Shown here: piece by piece, positions 24,762-32,841 of the stretch
How positions within the stretch are numbered: position 1 is the stretch's first letter
Layout: every line of letters begins with the position of its first letter
Source of the DNA: an uncultured Prevotellaceae bacterium
GTDB taxonomy: Bacteria; Bacteroidota; Bacteroidia; Bacteroidales; Bacteroidaceae
NCBI GenBank assembly: GCA_900318815.1
Contig: ONMA01000034.1
Coordinates: 1 to 64,000, forward strand
Reading direction: 5' to 3'
DNA length: 64,000 nucleotides
The notes under the pieces: model-generated
What the model saw: the letters and a program-made list of their open reading frames with translations, nothing else
What the model was told of the DNA's origin: nothing
Database searches by the model: none
Translations under genes and position numbers: made by a program

Positions 24762-24823
24762 GGCCTGCAGTTTCAGGAATTGTATATCTTATATTAATAA
24801 TCAAATAAAAAACATTTTGCCTT

Positions 24824-25108
24824 ATGATGCAGTTATTAGACATTATTGTTCACTACCCGCGCCGCTCGACTGATACCCTGCGGCGGGTGAAAGAAGTACT
24901 TCCCGACACGGTTCATGCTCCTGCAAAGCCCGTATCGACCGACTCACTGATGCAGTATACCGATATTGCTCCCCGGCCTCCCAAGGAGCTTGAATTTGGC
25001 AACGATGACCTGTCGACCATCCTCTGGATTATTTGCGCCATCCTTGCTGCACTGAGCCTTTGCTACTATTTCGTGATGAAGTACAGGAAACAGCAGGCTG
25101 AGTCCTGA
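24824..25108 (+). CDS. Small tail-anchored membrane protein (94 aa)
   Basis: It has a soluble N-terminal region with a Pro-rich stretch (IAPRPPKELEFG), one membrane helix (about residues 65-86, STILWIICAILAALSLCYYF) and a short basic end. The family is not recognised. It follows the transporter gene on the same strand and is convergent with the nucleoside kinase gene. Confidence 0.55.
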   Translation: MMQLLDIIVHYPRRSTDTLRRVKEVLPDTVHAPAKPVSTDSLMQYTDIAPRPPKELEFGNDDLSTILWIICAILAALSLCYYFVMKYRKQQAES

Positions 25109-25144
25109 CCCTGTCTTTATCAGACGCGAAGCGTAGATACATGT

Positions 25145-26851
25145 TCAATACTCGAACGACGAACCACCAAGGAACTCGCGCAATAGCGAGGTGGGCGGTA
25201 TCTGGTCTTCGGAGATGGGGTGTATGTAGCTGAGGAACTTGCGCAGGCGATAGGCCTCGGCATACTCCGGACATTTCTCGGGAACCTGCTCTAAGAGCGG
25301 TTCGGCCTGGTGCTTGATGACGGCCAGTTCGAAGAGCATGGCGGTGTTGAACATCTGGTCGGCATTCTCCTGATAAGGGAATATCCACTTGTTCTCGCCA
25401 CGGCGCACCGACGGCCAGCGGCGAATAGTCTCTTGGGCCGACACGCCGCGATACTTGTTGTCGCGGATGATGCGGCGCAGCAGTCGGTTGTCGGTTGTGG
25501 GGATGTAGTTGTGCTTGTCAAGGAGCAGCGTGGTCAGTGCCGAGGCATATACACGGAATTTCTGTTCCTCTGGAATCTGGGCCGTCAGCTCGGGGTTCAG
25601 TGCATGGATGCCTTCCACCACGAGAATCTCGTCGTCGTGCAGTCGCAATCTCTTGCCGCTCCACTCACTCTTGCCTTGCTGGAAGTTGTAGCGTGGCAGC
25701 TCCACCTCCTCGCCTCGGAGCAGGGCCTGCAGCTGTTCGTTCAGCAGGGGGATGTTCAGGGCGTAGATGCTCTCGAAGTCGTAGTCGCCTGATGCGTCGC
25801 GGGGACTCTTTTCGCGGTCGAGGAAGTAGTCGTCGAGCGAGATGGGCACTGGCTTGATGCCGTTGGTCAGCAGCTGCACCGACAGGCGTTTGCACGTGGT
25901 GGTCTTTCCGCTGCTGGAAGGGCCTGAGATGAGTACCATCCTGAGTCCCTGCTGCTGCTTTTGGTCCAGGTCGTGCGGCATGTTGAGATAGCACCGCGAA
26001 GCAATCTCCTCGGCAATCTTTGCAATCTTCTTCTCCTGCAGGGCCTCTGATACCTGTATGAGCAGGTTCGAGCGCCCCGAGACGATGGCCTCGTTCAGGT
26101 CGCCGATGGTACGCATGCCAAGGAGCGACTGCCAGCGGTGGTGCTCCTTGAAGATGCCGAACATCTTGTCCTGCATCACCATCTTGCCCAAGCGGGTGGG
26201 ATCCTCGGGCGACGGCAGCCGCAGCAACAGCCCGTCGTAATATTTCTCTATCCCGAACAGGTACAGGTTCTTGATGTTCGTAAGCAGTGCCCCATAGTAA
26301 TAGTCGTAGTAGCCGTCCAGTTCGTAGACGATGGTGTAGAGCGACCCTACACCCTTGAGCAGCTTCACCTTGGAGTAGGTGTGCAGCTCGGTGAACATGC
26401 GTATGGCTTCTTCCATGCTCACGTCGTGCCGGTGTATGGGCAGTGCGGCGTCAATCAGCTCCTCCATGCGATGTCGTATGCGCTGTGCGTCCTCGGCGGT
26501 CACGGGGTGTCCGATGTTCAAGTTCACGTAGTAGCCGTTAGACACGGGGATGTCGATGGCCACCTTGGCAGTCGTGTACAGGTCGTGGACGGCCTTGCAC
26601 AGCACGAAGAACAGCGTGCGCGTGTAGGTCCGCAGCCCGCTGTTCGACGTGATGTCGAGAAACTCCACCGTCTTAGGGTTGTAAAAGCGGTAGTGCATGC
26701 CCTCTACCTTGTTGTTCACGTGGGCACAGATGGGGCCATACTGCATCTGCAGGCCCGATTGGCCGAACACATCCATGAGCGTCGACCCTGCGGGAACTTC
26801 AATCTCGGCGTCGTTGTTCAGGCACCTAATCATTACGGTTTGTTCTTTCAT
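25145..26851 (-). CDS. TGS-domain nucleoside (uridine) kinase fusion
   Basis: The 568-aa protein carries an N-terminal TGS-like domain (MIRCLNNDAEIEVPAGSTLM, residues about 7-65). A threonyl-tRNA-synthetase-like second domain follows (NIGHPVTAEDAQRIRHRMEE), then a C-terminal uridine kinase/phosphoribulokinase domain. The P-loop is LISGPSSSGKTTTCKRLS, with VPISLDDYFLDREKSPRD and LVVEGIHALNPEL downstream. It should phosphorylate a nucleoside such as uridine; what the TGS part binds is unknown. This fusion is common in Bacteroidetes. The start at MKEQTVMIRC is chosen because the upstream extension crosses the promoter. Confidence 0.88.
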   Translation of the reverse strand: MKEQTVMIRCLNNDAEIEVPAGSTLMDVFGQSGLQMQYGPICAHVNNKVEGMHYRFYNPKTVEFLDITSNSGLRTYTRTLFFVLCKAVHDLYTTAKVAIDIPVSNGYYVNLNIGHPVTAEDAQRIRHRMEELIDAALPIHRHDVSMEEAIRMFTELHTYSKVKLLKGVGSLYTIVYELDGYYDYYYGALLTNIKNLYLFGIEKYYDGLLLRLPSPEDPTRLGKMVMQDKMFGIFKEHHRWQSLLGMRTIGDLNEAIVSGRSNLLIQVSEALQEKKIAKIAEEIASRCYLNMPHDLDQKQQQGLRMVLISGPSSSGKTTTCKRLSVQLLTNGIKPVPISLDDYFLDREKSPRDASGDYDFESIYALNIPLLNEQLQALLRGEEVELPRYNFQQGKSEWSGKRLRLHDDEILVVEGIHALNPELTAQIPEEQKFRVYASALTTLLLDKHNYIPTTDNRLLRRIIRDNKYRGVSAQETIRRWPSVRRGENKWIFPYQENADQMFNTAMLFELAVIKHQAEPLLEQVPEKCPEYAEAYRLRKFLSYIHPISEDQIPPTSLLREFLGGSSFEY

Positions 26852-26922
26852 ATTATTAGCATTTATTTCTTCAGGCCATCTTGGTGAATGCTGCGACCAT
26901 GCTTGTCGTGGCGAAAACGGTA

Positions 26923-26930
26923 CAAATATA
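26923..26930 (-). promoter_or_regulatory. -7 box TATATTTG for the nucleoside kinase gene
   Basis: TATATTTG on the minus strand lies 72 bp before ATG 26851. Confidence 0.6.
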
Positions 26931-27046
26931 TGCAAAAAAATCCAAAACGGAACAATTTCGCCCCGTGATTTATGATTTATTGGGAATCTACGGCTTCTTA
27001 ACAAAACAACTTGGCGGAATGTGTCGGCAGTTTCAAGTATTTTTAG

Positions 27047-27054
27047 TACTTTTG
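27047..27054 (+). promoter_or_regulatory. -7 box TACTTTTG for the sufE operon
   Basis: TACTTTTG lies 53 bp before the sufE ATG. No clear -33 TTG is seen. Confidence 0.6.
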
Positions 27055-27106
27055 CAGCAAACTATCCGAATACGACAAAACAAGTGAATAATAATTAGAC
27101 AACAAA

Positions 27107-27526
27107 ATGACTATCAACGAACGACAAGACGAGATTATCGACGAGTTCGCCGGACTGGACGACTGGATGGACAAATACCAGCTGCTCATCGACATGGGCA
27201 ACGAACAGGAACCGCTCGACGAAAAGTACAAGACCGAACAGAACCTGATTGACGGTTGCCAGAGCCGCGTATGGCTGCAGGCCGACTATGAGAACGGACG
27301 CATTTACTTCACGGCCGAGAGCGACGCCCTCATCGTGAAGGGTATCGTGACACTGCTCATCCGCGTGCTCAGCGATGCCACACCACAGGAAATCCTTGAT
27401 GCCGACCTGTACTTCATCGACCAGATAGGACTGAAGGAACACCTCAGCCCCACCCGCTCCAACGGACTCGTGGCCATGGTGAAGCAGATGCGCATGTATG
27501 CCCTGGCATTCCAGGCCAAAGGCTGA
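27107..27526 (+). CDS. sufE: SufE family cysteine desulfuration protein
   Basis: SufE takes persulfide sulfur from SufS and passes it on for Fe-S cluster assembly. The 139-aa product carries NLIDGCQSRVWL near residue 50 with the acceptor Cys, preceded by DKYQLLIDMG, and the C-terminal helix with LSPTRSNGLVAMVKQM. prmC starts 5 bp after its stop, so sufE-prmC-recX-comF form one unit. Confidence 0.93.
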   Translation: MTINERQDEIIDEFAGLDDWMDKYQLLIDMGNEQEPLDEKYKTEQNLIDGCQSRVWLQADYENGRIYFTAESDALIVKGIVTLLIRVLSDATPQEILDADLYFIDQIGLKEHLSPTRSNGLVAMVKQMRMYALAFQAKG

Positions 27527-27531
27527 ACCGC

Positions 27532-28419
27532 ATGATCTACCACGAGCTTTGGCAGTCGCTGCAAGGCATCTACGACGAGCGCGAGTCACGGGCCGTAGTC
27601 CTGTGGCTGCTCGAAGTGGCGTTTGGCCTGTCGCACACCGATGTGGTGTGCGGAGCGGTGGAACGGCTACAGGATGAAAGCCGTCGGCGACTGAAAGAGA
27701 TGATGGCCCGGCTGCAACAGGGCGAACCCGTGCAGTATGTAGCGGGCGTGGCCGACTTCGGCCCCCGGCAGTTCCGCGTATCCCCAGCCGTACTGATTCC
27801 AAGACCAGAGACCTACGAACTGTGTCAGTGGATTGTTAGTGGAGAGTGGAGAGTGGAGAGAGAAGAGAGGGTTGTTAGTGGAGAGTGGAGAGAGGAGAGA
27901 GGAGAGAGGAGAGACTCTATTCTCGATATTGGAACGGGGAGTGGCTGCATTGCCTGCACACTGGCCAGCGAACTGAGAGGGAGCAAAGTGACGGCATGGG
28001 ACATCTCTGAGGAAGCACTCTACATGGCTAAGGAAAATGCAAGAAACAACGGTTCCATCGTTGTTTTTGAGCAGCAGGATGCCTTGGCACCACCCGACGA
28101 CCACGACCGATGGGACATCATCGTGAGCAACCCACCATATATCTGCGACAAGGAAAGTGATGGCATGGAGCGCAACGTACTGGACTACGAACCACACTTG
28201 GCACTCTTCGTACCCGACAACGACCCGCTGTGCTTCTACCGTGCCATCGGCCAATACGCACACAAGGCACTGAAGACCGGTGGCAGGCTCTTCTTCGAAC
28301 TGAATGCCGCCTACGCTGATGAAACCAAGACCCTGATGGAACAGTTGGGCTTCACCAACACAGAGATAAAAGACGACCAGTTTGGACGTCACAGATTCCT
28401 GAAAACCTCACGACCATGA
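27532..28419 (+). CDS. prmC: Release factor glutamine methyltransferase with in-frame repeat insertion
   Basis: PrmC N5-methylates the GGQ glutamine of release factors with SAM. The N-terminal helical domain ends at PVQYVAGVADFGPRQFRVSP. The SAM-binding motif ILDIGTGSGCIACTLA and catalytic VSNPPYI are present. Between LCQWI and DSILDIGTG lies a 25-residue segment of Ser, Gly, Glu, Trp and Arg (VSGEWRVEREERVVSGEWRE) encoded by a purine-only GGAGAGTGGAGAG repeat, foreign to the family. It sits in the linker between the two domains, so function may persist. It overlaps recX by ATGA. Confidence 0.92.
   Translation: MIYHELWQSLQGIYDERESRAVVLWLLEVAFGLSHTDVVCGAVERLQDESRRRLKEMMARLQQGEPVQYVAGVADFGPRQFRVSPAVLIPRPETYELCQWIVSGEWRVEREERVVSGEWREERGERRDSILDIGTGSGCIACTLASELRGSKVTAWDISEEALYMAKENARNNGSIVVFEQQDALAPPDDHDRWDIIVSNPPYICDKESDGMERNVLDYEPHLALFVPDNDPLCFYRAIGQYAHKALKTGGRLFFELNAAYADETKTLMEQLGFTNTEIKDDQFGRHRFLKTSRP
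27837..27914 (+). repeat. Simple purine repeat (GTGGAGAGTGGAGAG) inserted in prmC
   Basis: TTAGTGGAGAGTGGAGAG occurs twice, followed by AGGAGAG units. The tract is in frame and read as SGEWR-type codons. One strand is almost purely purine. Confidence 0.85.
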
Positions 28420-28916
28420 GAGAACCTAAACAGAAGACAAGCGAACAAGCCTTCCAGCAACTGAGCGCAGCATGTGCCCAGGCCGAGCACTGCCAGCAGG
28501 AGATGCTCGACAAGATGCGTCGCTGGGGCTTGGACGAGAGCGAACAGGCCAGCGTGATGGAACGACTCGTCAAGGGCCGCTATGTTGACGACGAGCGTTT
28601 CTGCCGCGCCTTTGTGCGCGACAAGATCAAGTACAACAAATGGGGACGGCGCAAGGTGGAGCAGGCTCTCTGGCTCAAGCACATCGATGCCGACATCTGC
28701 CAGCGCGTGCTCGATGAAATCGACGAAAAAGACTACATCGACATCCTGCGGCCCATGCTACAGCAGAAACGGCGCACCGTCCGAGCCGCCAACGACTACG
28801 AGCTACGCATGAAACTGATGAAATGGGCACTTTCACGCGGATTCACCATGGATATTATCCGGCAATGCATGGAAACAGGGGAAGATGAGAACGAGCTTCT
28901 GGACGAGGATCTTTGA
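28416..28916 (+). CDS. recX: RecX family regulatory protein
   Basis: It modulates RecA filaments. The 166-aa product consists of the RecX three-helix repeats: LSAACAQAEHCQQEMLDKMR, then LVKGRYVDDERFCRAFVRDK with the diagnostic Y-DD-RF-RAF, and KWGRRKVEQALWLKHI. It starts in the prmC stop (ATGA) and overlaps comF by 32 bp. recA is not in the window. Confidence 0.9.
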   Translation: MREPKQKTSEQAFQQLSAACAQAEHCQQEMLDKMRRWGLDESEQASVMERLVKGRYVDDERFCRAFVRDKIKYNKWGRRKVEQALWLKHIDADICQRVLDEIDEKDYIDILRPMLQQKRRTVRAANDYELRMKLMKWALSRGFTMDIIRQCMETGEDENELLDEDL

Positions 28917-29583
28917 CCTGGTTGCACCCCGCACGTGCTGTGTCTGCGGCAGAAGGCTGTCGGCAGGCGAAAGCGTCATCTGCTGCTCATGCCACCTGCA
29001 TTTGCCGCTGACACACTTTGAGCGGGACTTCCACACCAACGAGATGGCACAACGCTTCTGGGGCCTCATCCCCCTGGAGCGTGCCGCAGCCCTGTTCTAC
29101 TACGAAGCACAGTCGGACATGGCACGGCTCATCTACGACCTGAAATACCATCACCGCCCCGAACTGGGCGAACACTTAGGGAGGATTGCCGCCCGCCAGT
29201 TTGCTGCTGCGGGGTTCTTCCAGGGTGTCGATGCCATCATTCCCACCCCACTGAGTAGGAGGCGGCAGTGGCAGCGAGGCTACAACCAAAGCATGGAGAT
29301 AGCACGGGGAGTGAGCAGCGTGACGGGACTCCCCATTGACAACAAGGCAGTGCGGCGCGTCAGTTTCCATCAGAGCCAGACCCACCTGAGCCGCTGGCAG
29401 CGACAGGCTAATATTGACTCGGCGTTCCGTTTGGTCGATGCCCGCCGCATCAGCAACCGCCACCTGCTCCTCATCGACGACATCGTGACCACCGGCAGCA
29501 CCCTCGTTGCCCTCGCCCAGGAACTGCAGAAGGCGGGCAACGTCCGTTTCAGCATCCTATCGTTAGGCTACACAAAATCCTGA
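28885..29583 (+). CDS. ComF family phosphoribosyltransferase-like protein
   Basis: The 232-aa product has an N-terminal zinc-finger-like Cys cluster (CCVCGRRLSAGESVICCSC, residues 19-37). The type I phosphoribosyltransferase core follows, with IPTPLSRRRQWQRGYNQS and the PRPP loop LLLIDDIVTTGSTL near residue 195. The family is linked to DNA uptake in competent bacteria. It overlaps the 3' end of recX and abuts the convergent histidine kinase gene with no gap. Confidence 0.88.
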   Translation: MRTSFWTRIFDLVAPRTCCVCGRRLSAGESVICCSCHLHLPLTHFERDFHTNEMAQRFWGLIPLERAAALFYYEAQSDMARLIYDLKYHHRPELGEHLGRIAARQFAAAGFFQGVDAIIPTPLSRRRQWQRGYNQSMEIARGVSSVTGLPIDNKAVRRVSFHQSQTHLSRWQRQANIDSAFRLVDARRISNRHLLLIDDIVTTGSTLVALAQELQKAGNVRFSILSLGYTKS

Positions 29584-31632
29584 TTACGCCTCTGGTTCCA
29601 CTGAGGCAACGTGTTTGGCAATGGTGAACACCACACGGCAACCGTCCGTGTAGTCGGGATCGATGGAAATACTACCGTCCAACAAGTTCACCAACATCTT
29701 GCAGACACTCATTCCCATGCCCGTAGTCTTGACTTGTTCGCCGGTTTCAACGAAAAGTTCAAAAACAGATTTCTGGCTTTCAATCGGTATGCCTGGGCCG
29801 GTATCAGCCACACTGAAGGTAAGCCTGTCAGGCTCGGTGCGGTCGGTGACCTGTACCAGCACATGGCCGTGGGTAGTGTACTTCACAGCATTGTCAATCA
29901 GGTGGTGCAGGGTCTTACGCAGGCAGACCTCGTTGGTCTTCACCGCCAGCGTGTCGTCCACCTCGGTGGTGAACAGCAGCTCCACGTCGTGCGTCATCTT
30001 CGGGCTAAAGCCGGAAAGCACATCCTGGCAGAGCGCGTTGACCCAGACCTCATCGTCCTGTTCAACCGCCATGATACTGTCATAGTGCGACAGTTCCAGC
30101 ATGCCGTCGACCACATGCATCAGCACGTCGGCACTCTCATTGATGCGCTGCTTGAGGTCGGCCTTCTCCTCGTCGGGCAGCTCCACGCCGGGCATGGTCA
30201 GGAGGTCGGAGAAGCCGCAGATGGTGTTCAGGGGCGTGCGCATCTCGTGCGAGATGTTGTTCAGGAAGTTTCGCTTCACGTTCAGTGCCTTCTCGGCCGC
30301 CTTGCGGGCCTCATGCTCTGCCTGCTGCGACTGCATCAGCTGGCTGTTGATACGCTTCAGCTTCTTAATATGCCTTTTGTTGTGCCACAGGATGTAAAGC
30401 AGGAATCCGACGAGGAGCATGATGATGGCTGACCCCAGCAGTACCTGAATATTACGCATCCGGGCACGCGACTCGTACTCTCTGAGCATCAGCGCATGGC
30501 TCACCTTGTCAAGGCTGTCGGTCTTCAGTTTCATCGAGGCATGCTCCAGCTCAATCTCGCGGTTCTTCAGCTTCAGGGCAGCCGTCTCGTTCACCAGCTT
30601 ATGCTGTTCCAGCTCGCGCGACACATTCTCGAGGAGCAACTGCTGGTTGGCAATACGCAGGTCCTTGGCCTCGTTCTTGGCCCAGGTGGCACTTAGCTCA
30701 CTGGCCGATGCTGCTATCTGCTTAGCCAGCTCTTCCTTGTTAATGGAGTCCTTGAAGTCAGTTAAAAGCTTCAGGCTGAAGAATGCCTCCTTATACAACT
30801 CCCACTTCTCGTAGATCCGGACCCGCATCTCCATCCTGGAAATGGGGGCAGTAACGAGATCGGCCATGTGCAGTGCCTCCTCCAAGTTACCATGAAGCAT
30901 GGCCCGGCGGCACTCTATCACACTTCCGTAGTTGTCGTCATGTCCTAACCGTTTCTTTACTTTCTCGCGCTCCAGATAATCACGCACAAACCTGGCAGAG
31001 TCAACGTTGATGTCGGCAATGCAGATGAAAGACCAGGCCGACATCTGATGCTGGTCGACAACGCCGGGCTCGGCCAGGGCCTTCCTGGCATACTTGACGA
31101 CCTCATCGAACTGTCCGCGCTGATAGTAAGTCTTGGCAAGACCCAGGTAGGCTGCGGCGGCACTCTCCCCAGGGAGATAACGCTGACGGCATTCTATCGC
31201 CTTGAGGAACAAGGCTTCGGCCTGATCGTAGGACCGGATGGCATTCTGGAGCGTACCCAAGGCGTAAGAGGCCGAATAAAGGCCAATCTTGCAGTCGGTC
31301 TTGACGGCATGCTCGTACACCTCATTGGCTATTTTCAGCCCTTTCGCCCGATCGCCGGCGGTAAAGATATAGATGGCCTCATTTCCCCACGCCTTATAGA
31401 ACAGGCGGTCGTTGCCCACACGCTGGCAAACCTCCTTCAGCTTACGGGTGGTTTCGAGGAAAAGGTCGGTCTGCTTGTCGCTGTAATAACGGTACATGTC
31501 CTCTTCCAGCTGCCTAATATCATCGGCAGTCGGTTTCTGCGCCACAATCTGTTGGCATAATAACAATAACAGGAAAATGGCAATATGGTAATATTTACAG
31601 TTGTAGGCAATCACAGCCCACAAAAATAACAA
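29584..31632 (-). CDS. Hybrid TPR-sensor histidine kinase
   Basis: The 682-aa inner-membrane kinase has an N-terminal signal or membrane segment (about 12-30) and a periplasmic region of TPR-like helices (about 33-310). A coiled coil (about 315-390) and a membrane helix (IQVLLGSAIIMLLVGFLLYI, near 395-415) follow. The kinase core has H-box NNISHEMRTPLN, N-box HHLIDNAVKYT, G1 VADTGPGIP and G2 TTGMGMSVCKML. No receiver domain or adjacent response regulator is present, so its partner lies elsewhere. The stimulus is unknown; TPR sensors of this plan are common in Bacteroidetes. It stands alone between a convergent gene and a family B element. Confidence 0.88.
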   Translation of the reverse strand: MLFLWAVIAYNCKYYHIAIFLLLLLCQQIVAQKPTADDIRQLEEDMYRYYSDKQTDLFLETTRKLKEVCQRVGNDRLFYKAWGNEAIYIFTAGDRAKGLKIANEVYEHAVKTDCKIGLYSASYALGTLQNAIRSYDQAEALFLKAIECRQRYLPGESAAAAYLGLAKTYYQRGQFDEVVKYARKALAEPGVVDQHQMSAWSFICIADINVDSARFVRDYLEREKVKKRLGHDDNYGSVIECRRAMLHGNLEEALHMADLVTAPISRMEMRVRIYEKWELYKEAFFSLKLLTDFKDSINKEELAKQIAASASELSATWAKNEAKDLRIANQQLLLENVSRELEQHKLVNETAALKLKNREIELEHASMKLKTDSLDKVSHALMLREYESRARMRNIQVLLGSAIIMLLVGFLLYILWHNKRHIKKLKRINSQLMQSQQAEHEARKAAEKALNVKRNFLNNISHEMRTPLNTICGFSDLLTMPGVELPDEEKADLKQRINESADVLMHVVDGMLELSHYDSIMAVEQDDEVWVNALCQDVLSGFSPKMTHDVELLFTTEVDDTLAVKTNEVCLRKTLHHLIDNAVKYTTHGHVLVQVTDRTEPDRLTFSVADTGPGIPIESQKSVFELFVETGEQVKTTGMGMSVCKMLVNLLDGSISIDPDYTDGCRVVFTIAKHVASVEPEA

Positions 31633-31723
31633 TTATTTTCTAATCAAACTACAAGATTAATTTTTTTTTCATATTTTACACATTAATAAAACTAAGTAAC
31701 ATGCATAAAAACAAAACGACGCG

Positions 31724-31930
31724 GTTGAAAGACGCTGAAAGCGTCACCTCTTAATAGCCGTAGGTCGGTACGACCTGCGGATAAGGTGCGGATGGTGACA
31801 TCGACTCTGAAAGAGTCGCCTCTCAATGATGTTGGGGCACTCTTTCAGAGTGCATTTCACTCCCTTTCCATTATCCGTAGGTCCTTCGGACACTACGGCT
31901 ATTGAGAGGTGACGCTTTCAGCGTCTTTCA
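31724..31930. repeat. Family B palindromic element, copy 2
   Basis: The same hairpin chain as at 16070: GACGCTGAAAGCGTC, CCGTAGGTCGGTACGACCTG, GACTCTGAAAGAGTC, GCACTCTTTCAGAGTGC and GACGCTTTCAGCGTC. In the right half the TACCGACC stem has diverged to CCTTCGGACA. It takes up most of the gap 31633-31953. Confidence 0.9.
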
Positions 31931-31953
31931 TCCGCAGGTCGAAATAAAATGAA

Positions 31954-32466
31954 TCACTCAGCCCCCTCTATCAGGATGGCAACGGCCTTGAGCTGCTGCC
32001 AACCGGCACGGTCGGTGAGGCGAATCATGAAGTGATAGTCGCCATGACGGACATCGGCAGGGATGGGTATCTCCACCGCAGCCTTGTAGGAAACCTGGCC
32101 TGCGGGGATGCCGTAGTCCTGATTGAACACCCAGGGCGTGCCGCTCGTTTCGGCCTCATGGTCATCGTCATGATGGCATTCGCTGCCCTCGTGGTCGTGG
32201 TCGTCGGCCTCGGTGCTGTGGCTGTGATGGTCGAAGTTGCCATGCACCTCGATGTTGAAGCTACCTAACTCCGTATCGTCCTCGAAGAGATAACGGAAGG
32301 AAATGACATCGCCAGGATGATAGACCTGGCAGTTGATAGGACTGGCCGTGAGGCCACGGCCGGAAATGACGGGGGCTGTCATGTCCTTGTCATTGTCGTC
32401 GCTGCCACAGGCAACGAAAGTGGTCACAAGAGCCATAAGAAGGCTCAGAAAGATATACTTTTTCAT
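31954..32466 (-). CDS. DUF4625-type lipoprotein with His/Asp-rich loop
   Basis: The lipoprotein signal ends TTFVACGSDDND, with the lipobox Cys at residue 20. The rest is an Ig-like beta domain (TAPVISGRGL, HPGDVISFRYLFEDDTELGS, DYHFMIRLTDRAGWQQ) as in DUF4625. Between two strands sits an insert of about 35 residues very rich in His, Asp and Glu (NFDHHSHSTEADDHDHEGSE, CHHDDDHEAE), suited to bind zinc, copper or nickel. It lies downstream of a TonB receptor gene and a Cys/His-rich membrane protein gene on the same strand, so a metal-capture role is inferred. Confidence 0.82.
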   Translation of the reverse strand: MKKYIFLSLLMALVTTFVACGSDDNDKDMTAPVISGRGLTASPINCQVYHPGDVISFRYLFEDDTELGSFNIEVHGNFDHHSHSTEADDHDHEGSECHHDDDHEAETSGTPWVFNQDYGIPAGQVSYKAAVEIPIPADVRHGDYHFMIRLTDRAGWQQLKAVAILIEGAE

Positions 32467-32496
32467 TGTTGTTTCAATTTTCTTTTATCAATTATC

Positions 32497-32821
32497 AACT
32501 TTCCCACCCATTTTAAAACCACGAATTTCACGAATTTCACGCGCTCGACCTTGGTCGCTTTGCTTGCAAAGAATTACCATGCGGATGATATGTAATTTCA
32601 CAAATGGTCGTAAACGACCGACGAATTTCACGCGCTCGACCTTGGTCGCTTTGCTTGCAAAGAATTTTGGCTGCGCAGCCAATTCGTGTAATTCTTTGCA
32701 AGCAAAGCGACCAAGGTCGAGCGCGTTGCATCTTTAGTTGCGTTCGTGAAATGCTGGTCTTCATAGAAAAAATTCGTTTAATTCGTGAAATTCGTGGTTA
32801 AAAAGAAAAGGTGGGTAACTT
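32497..32821. repeat. Family A dispersed element, copy 2
   Basis: The ends AACTTTCCCACCC and GGTGGGTAACTT are in inverted orientation. The interior CTCGACCTTGGTCGCTTTGC block is present three times (twice direct, once inverted), so this copy is internally rearranged. It separates the TonB receptor gene from the lipoprotein gene. Confidence 0.9.
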
Positions 32822-32841
32822 CATTTATTATTTATTGATTC

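Noticed and set aside
25145..27004. Longer 619-aa form of the nucleoside kinase
   Set aside because: The extra 51 codons would span the TATATTTG promoter at 26923-26930, and the TGS-like domain begins at MKEQTVMIRC.
29584..31632. Hybrid two-component system with receiver and AraC output
   Set aside because: The protein ends at the kinase ATPase domain; no receiver or DNA-binding domain follows and no response-regulator gene adjoins.
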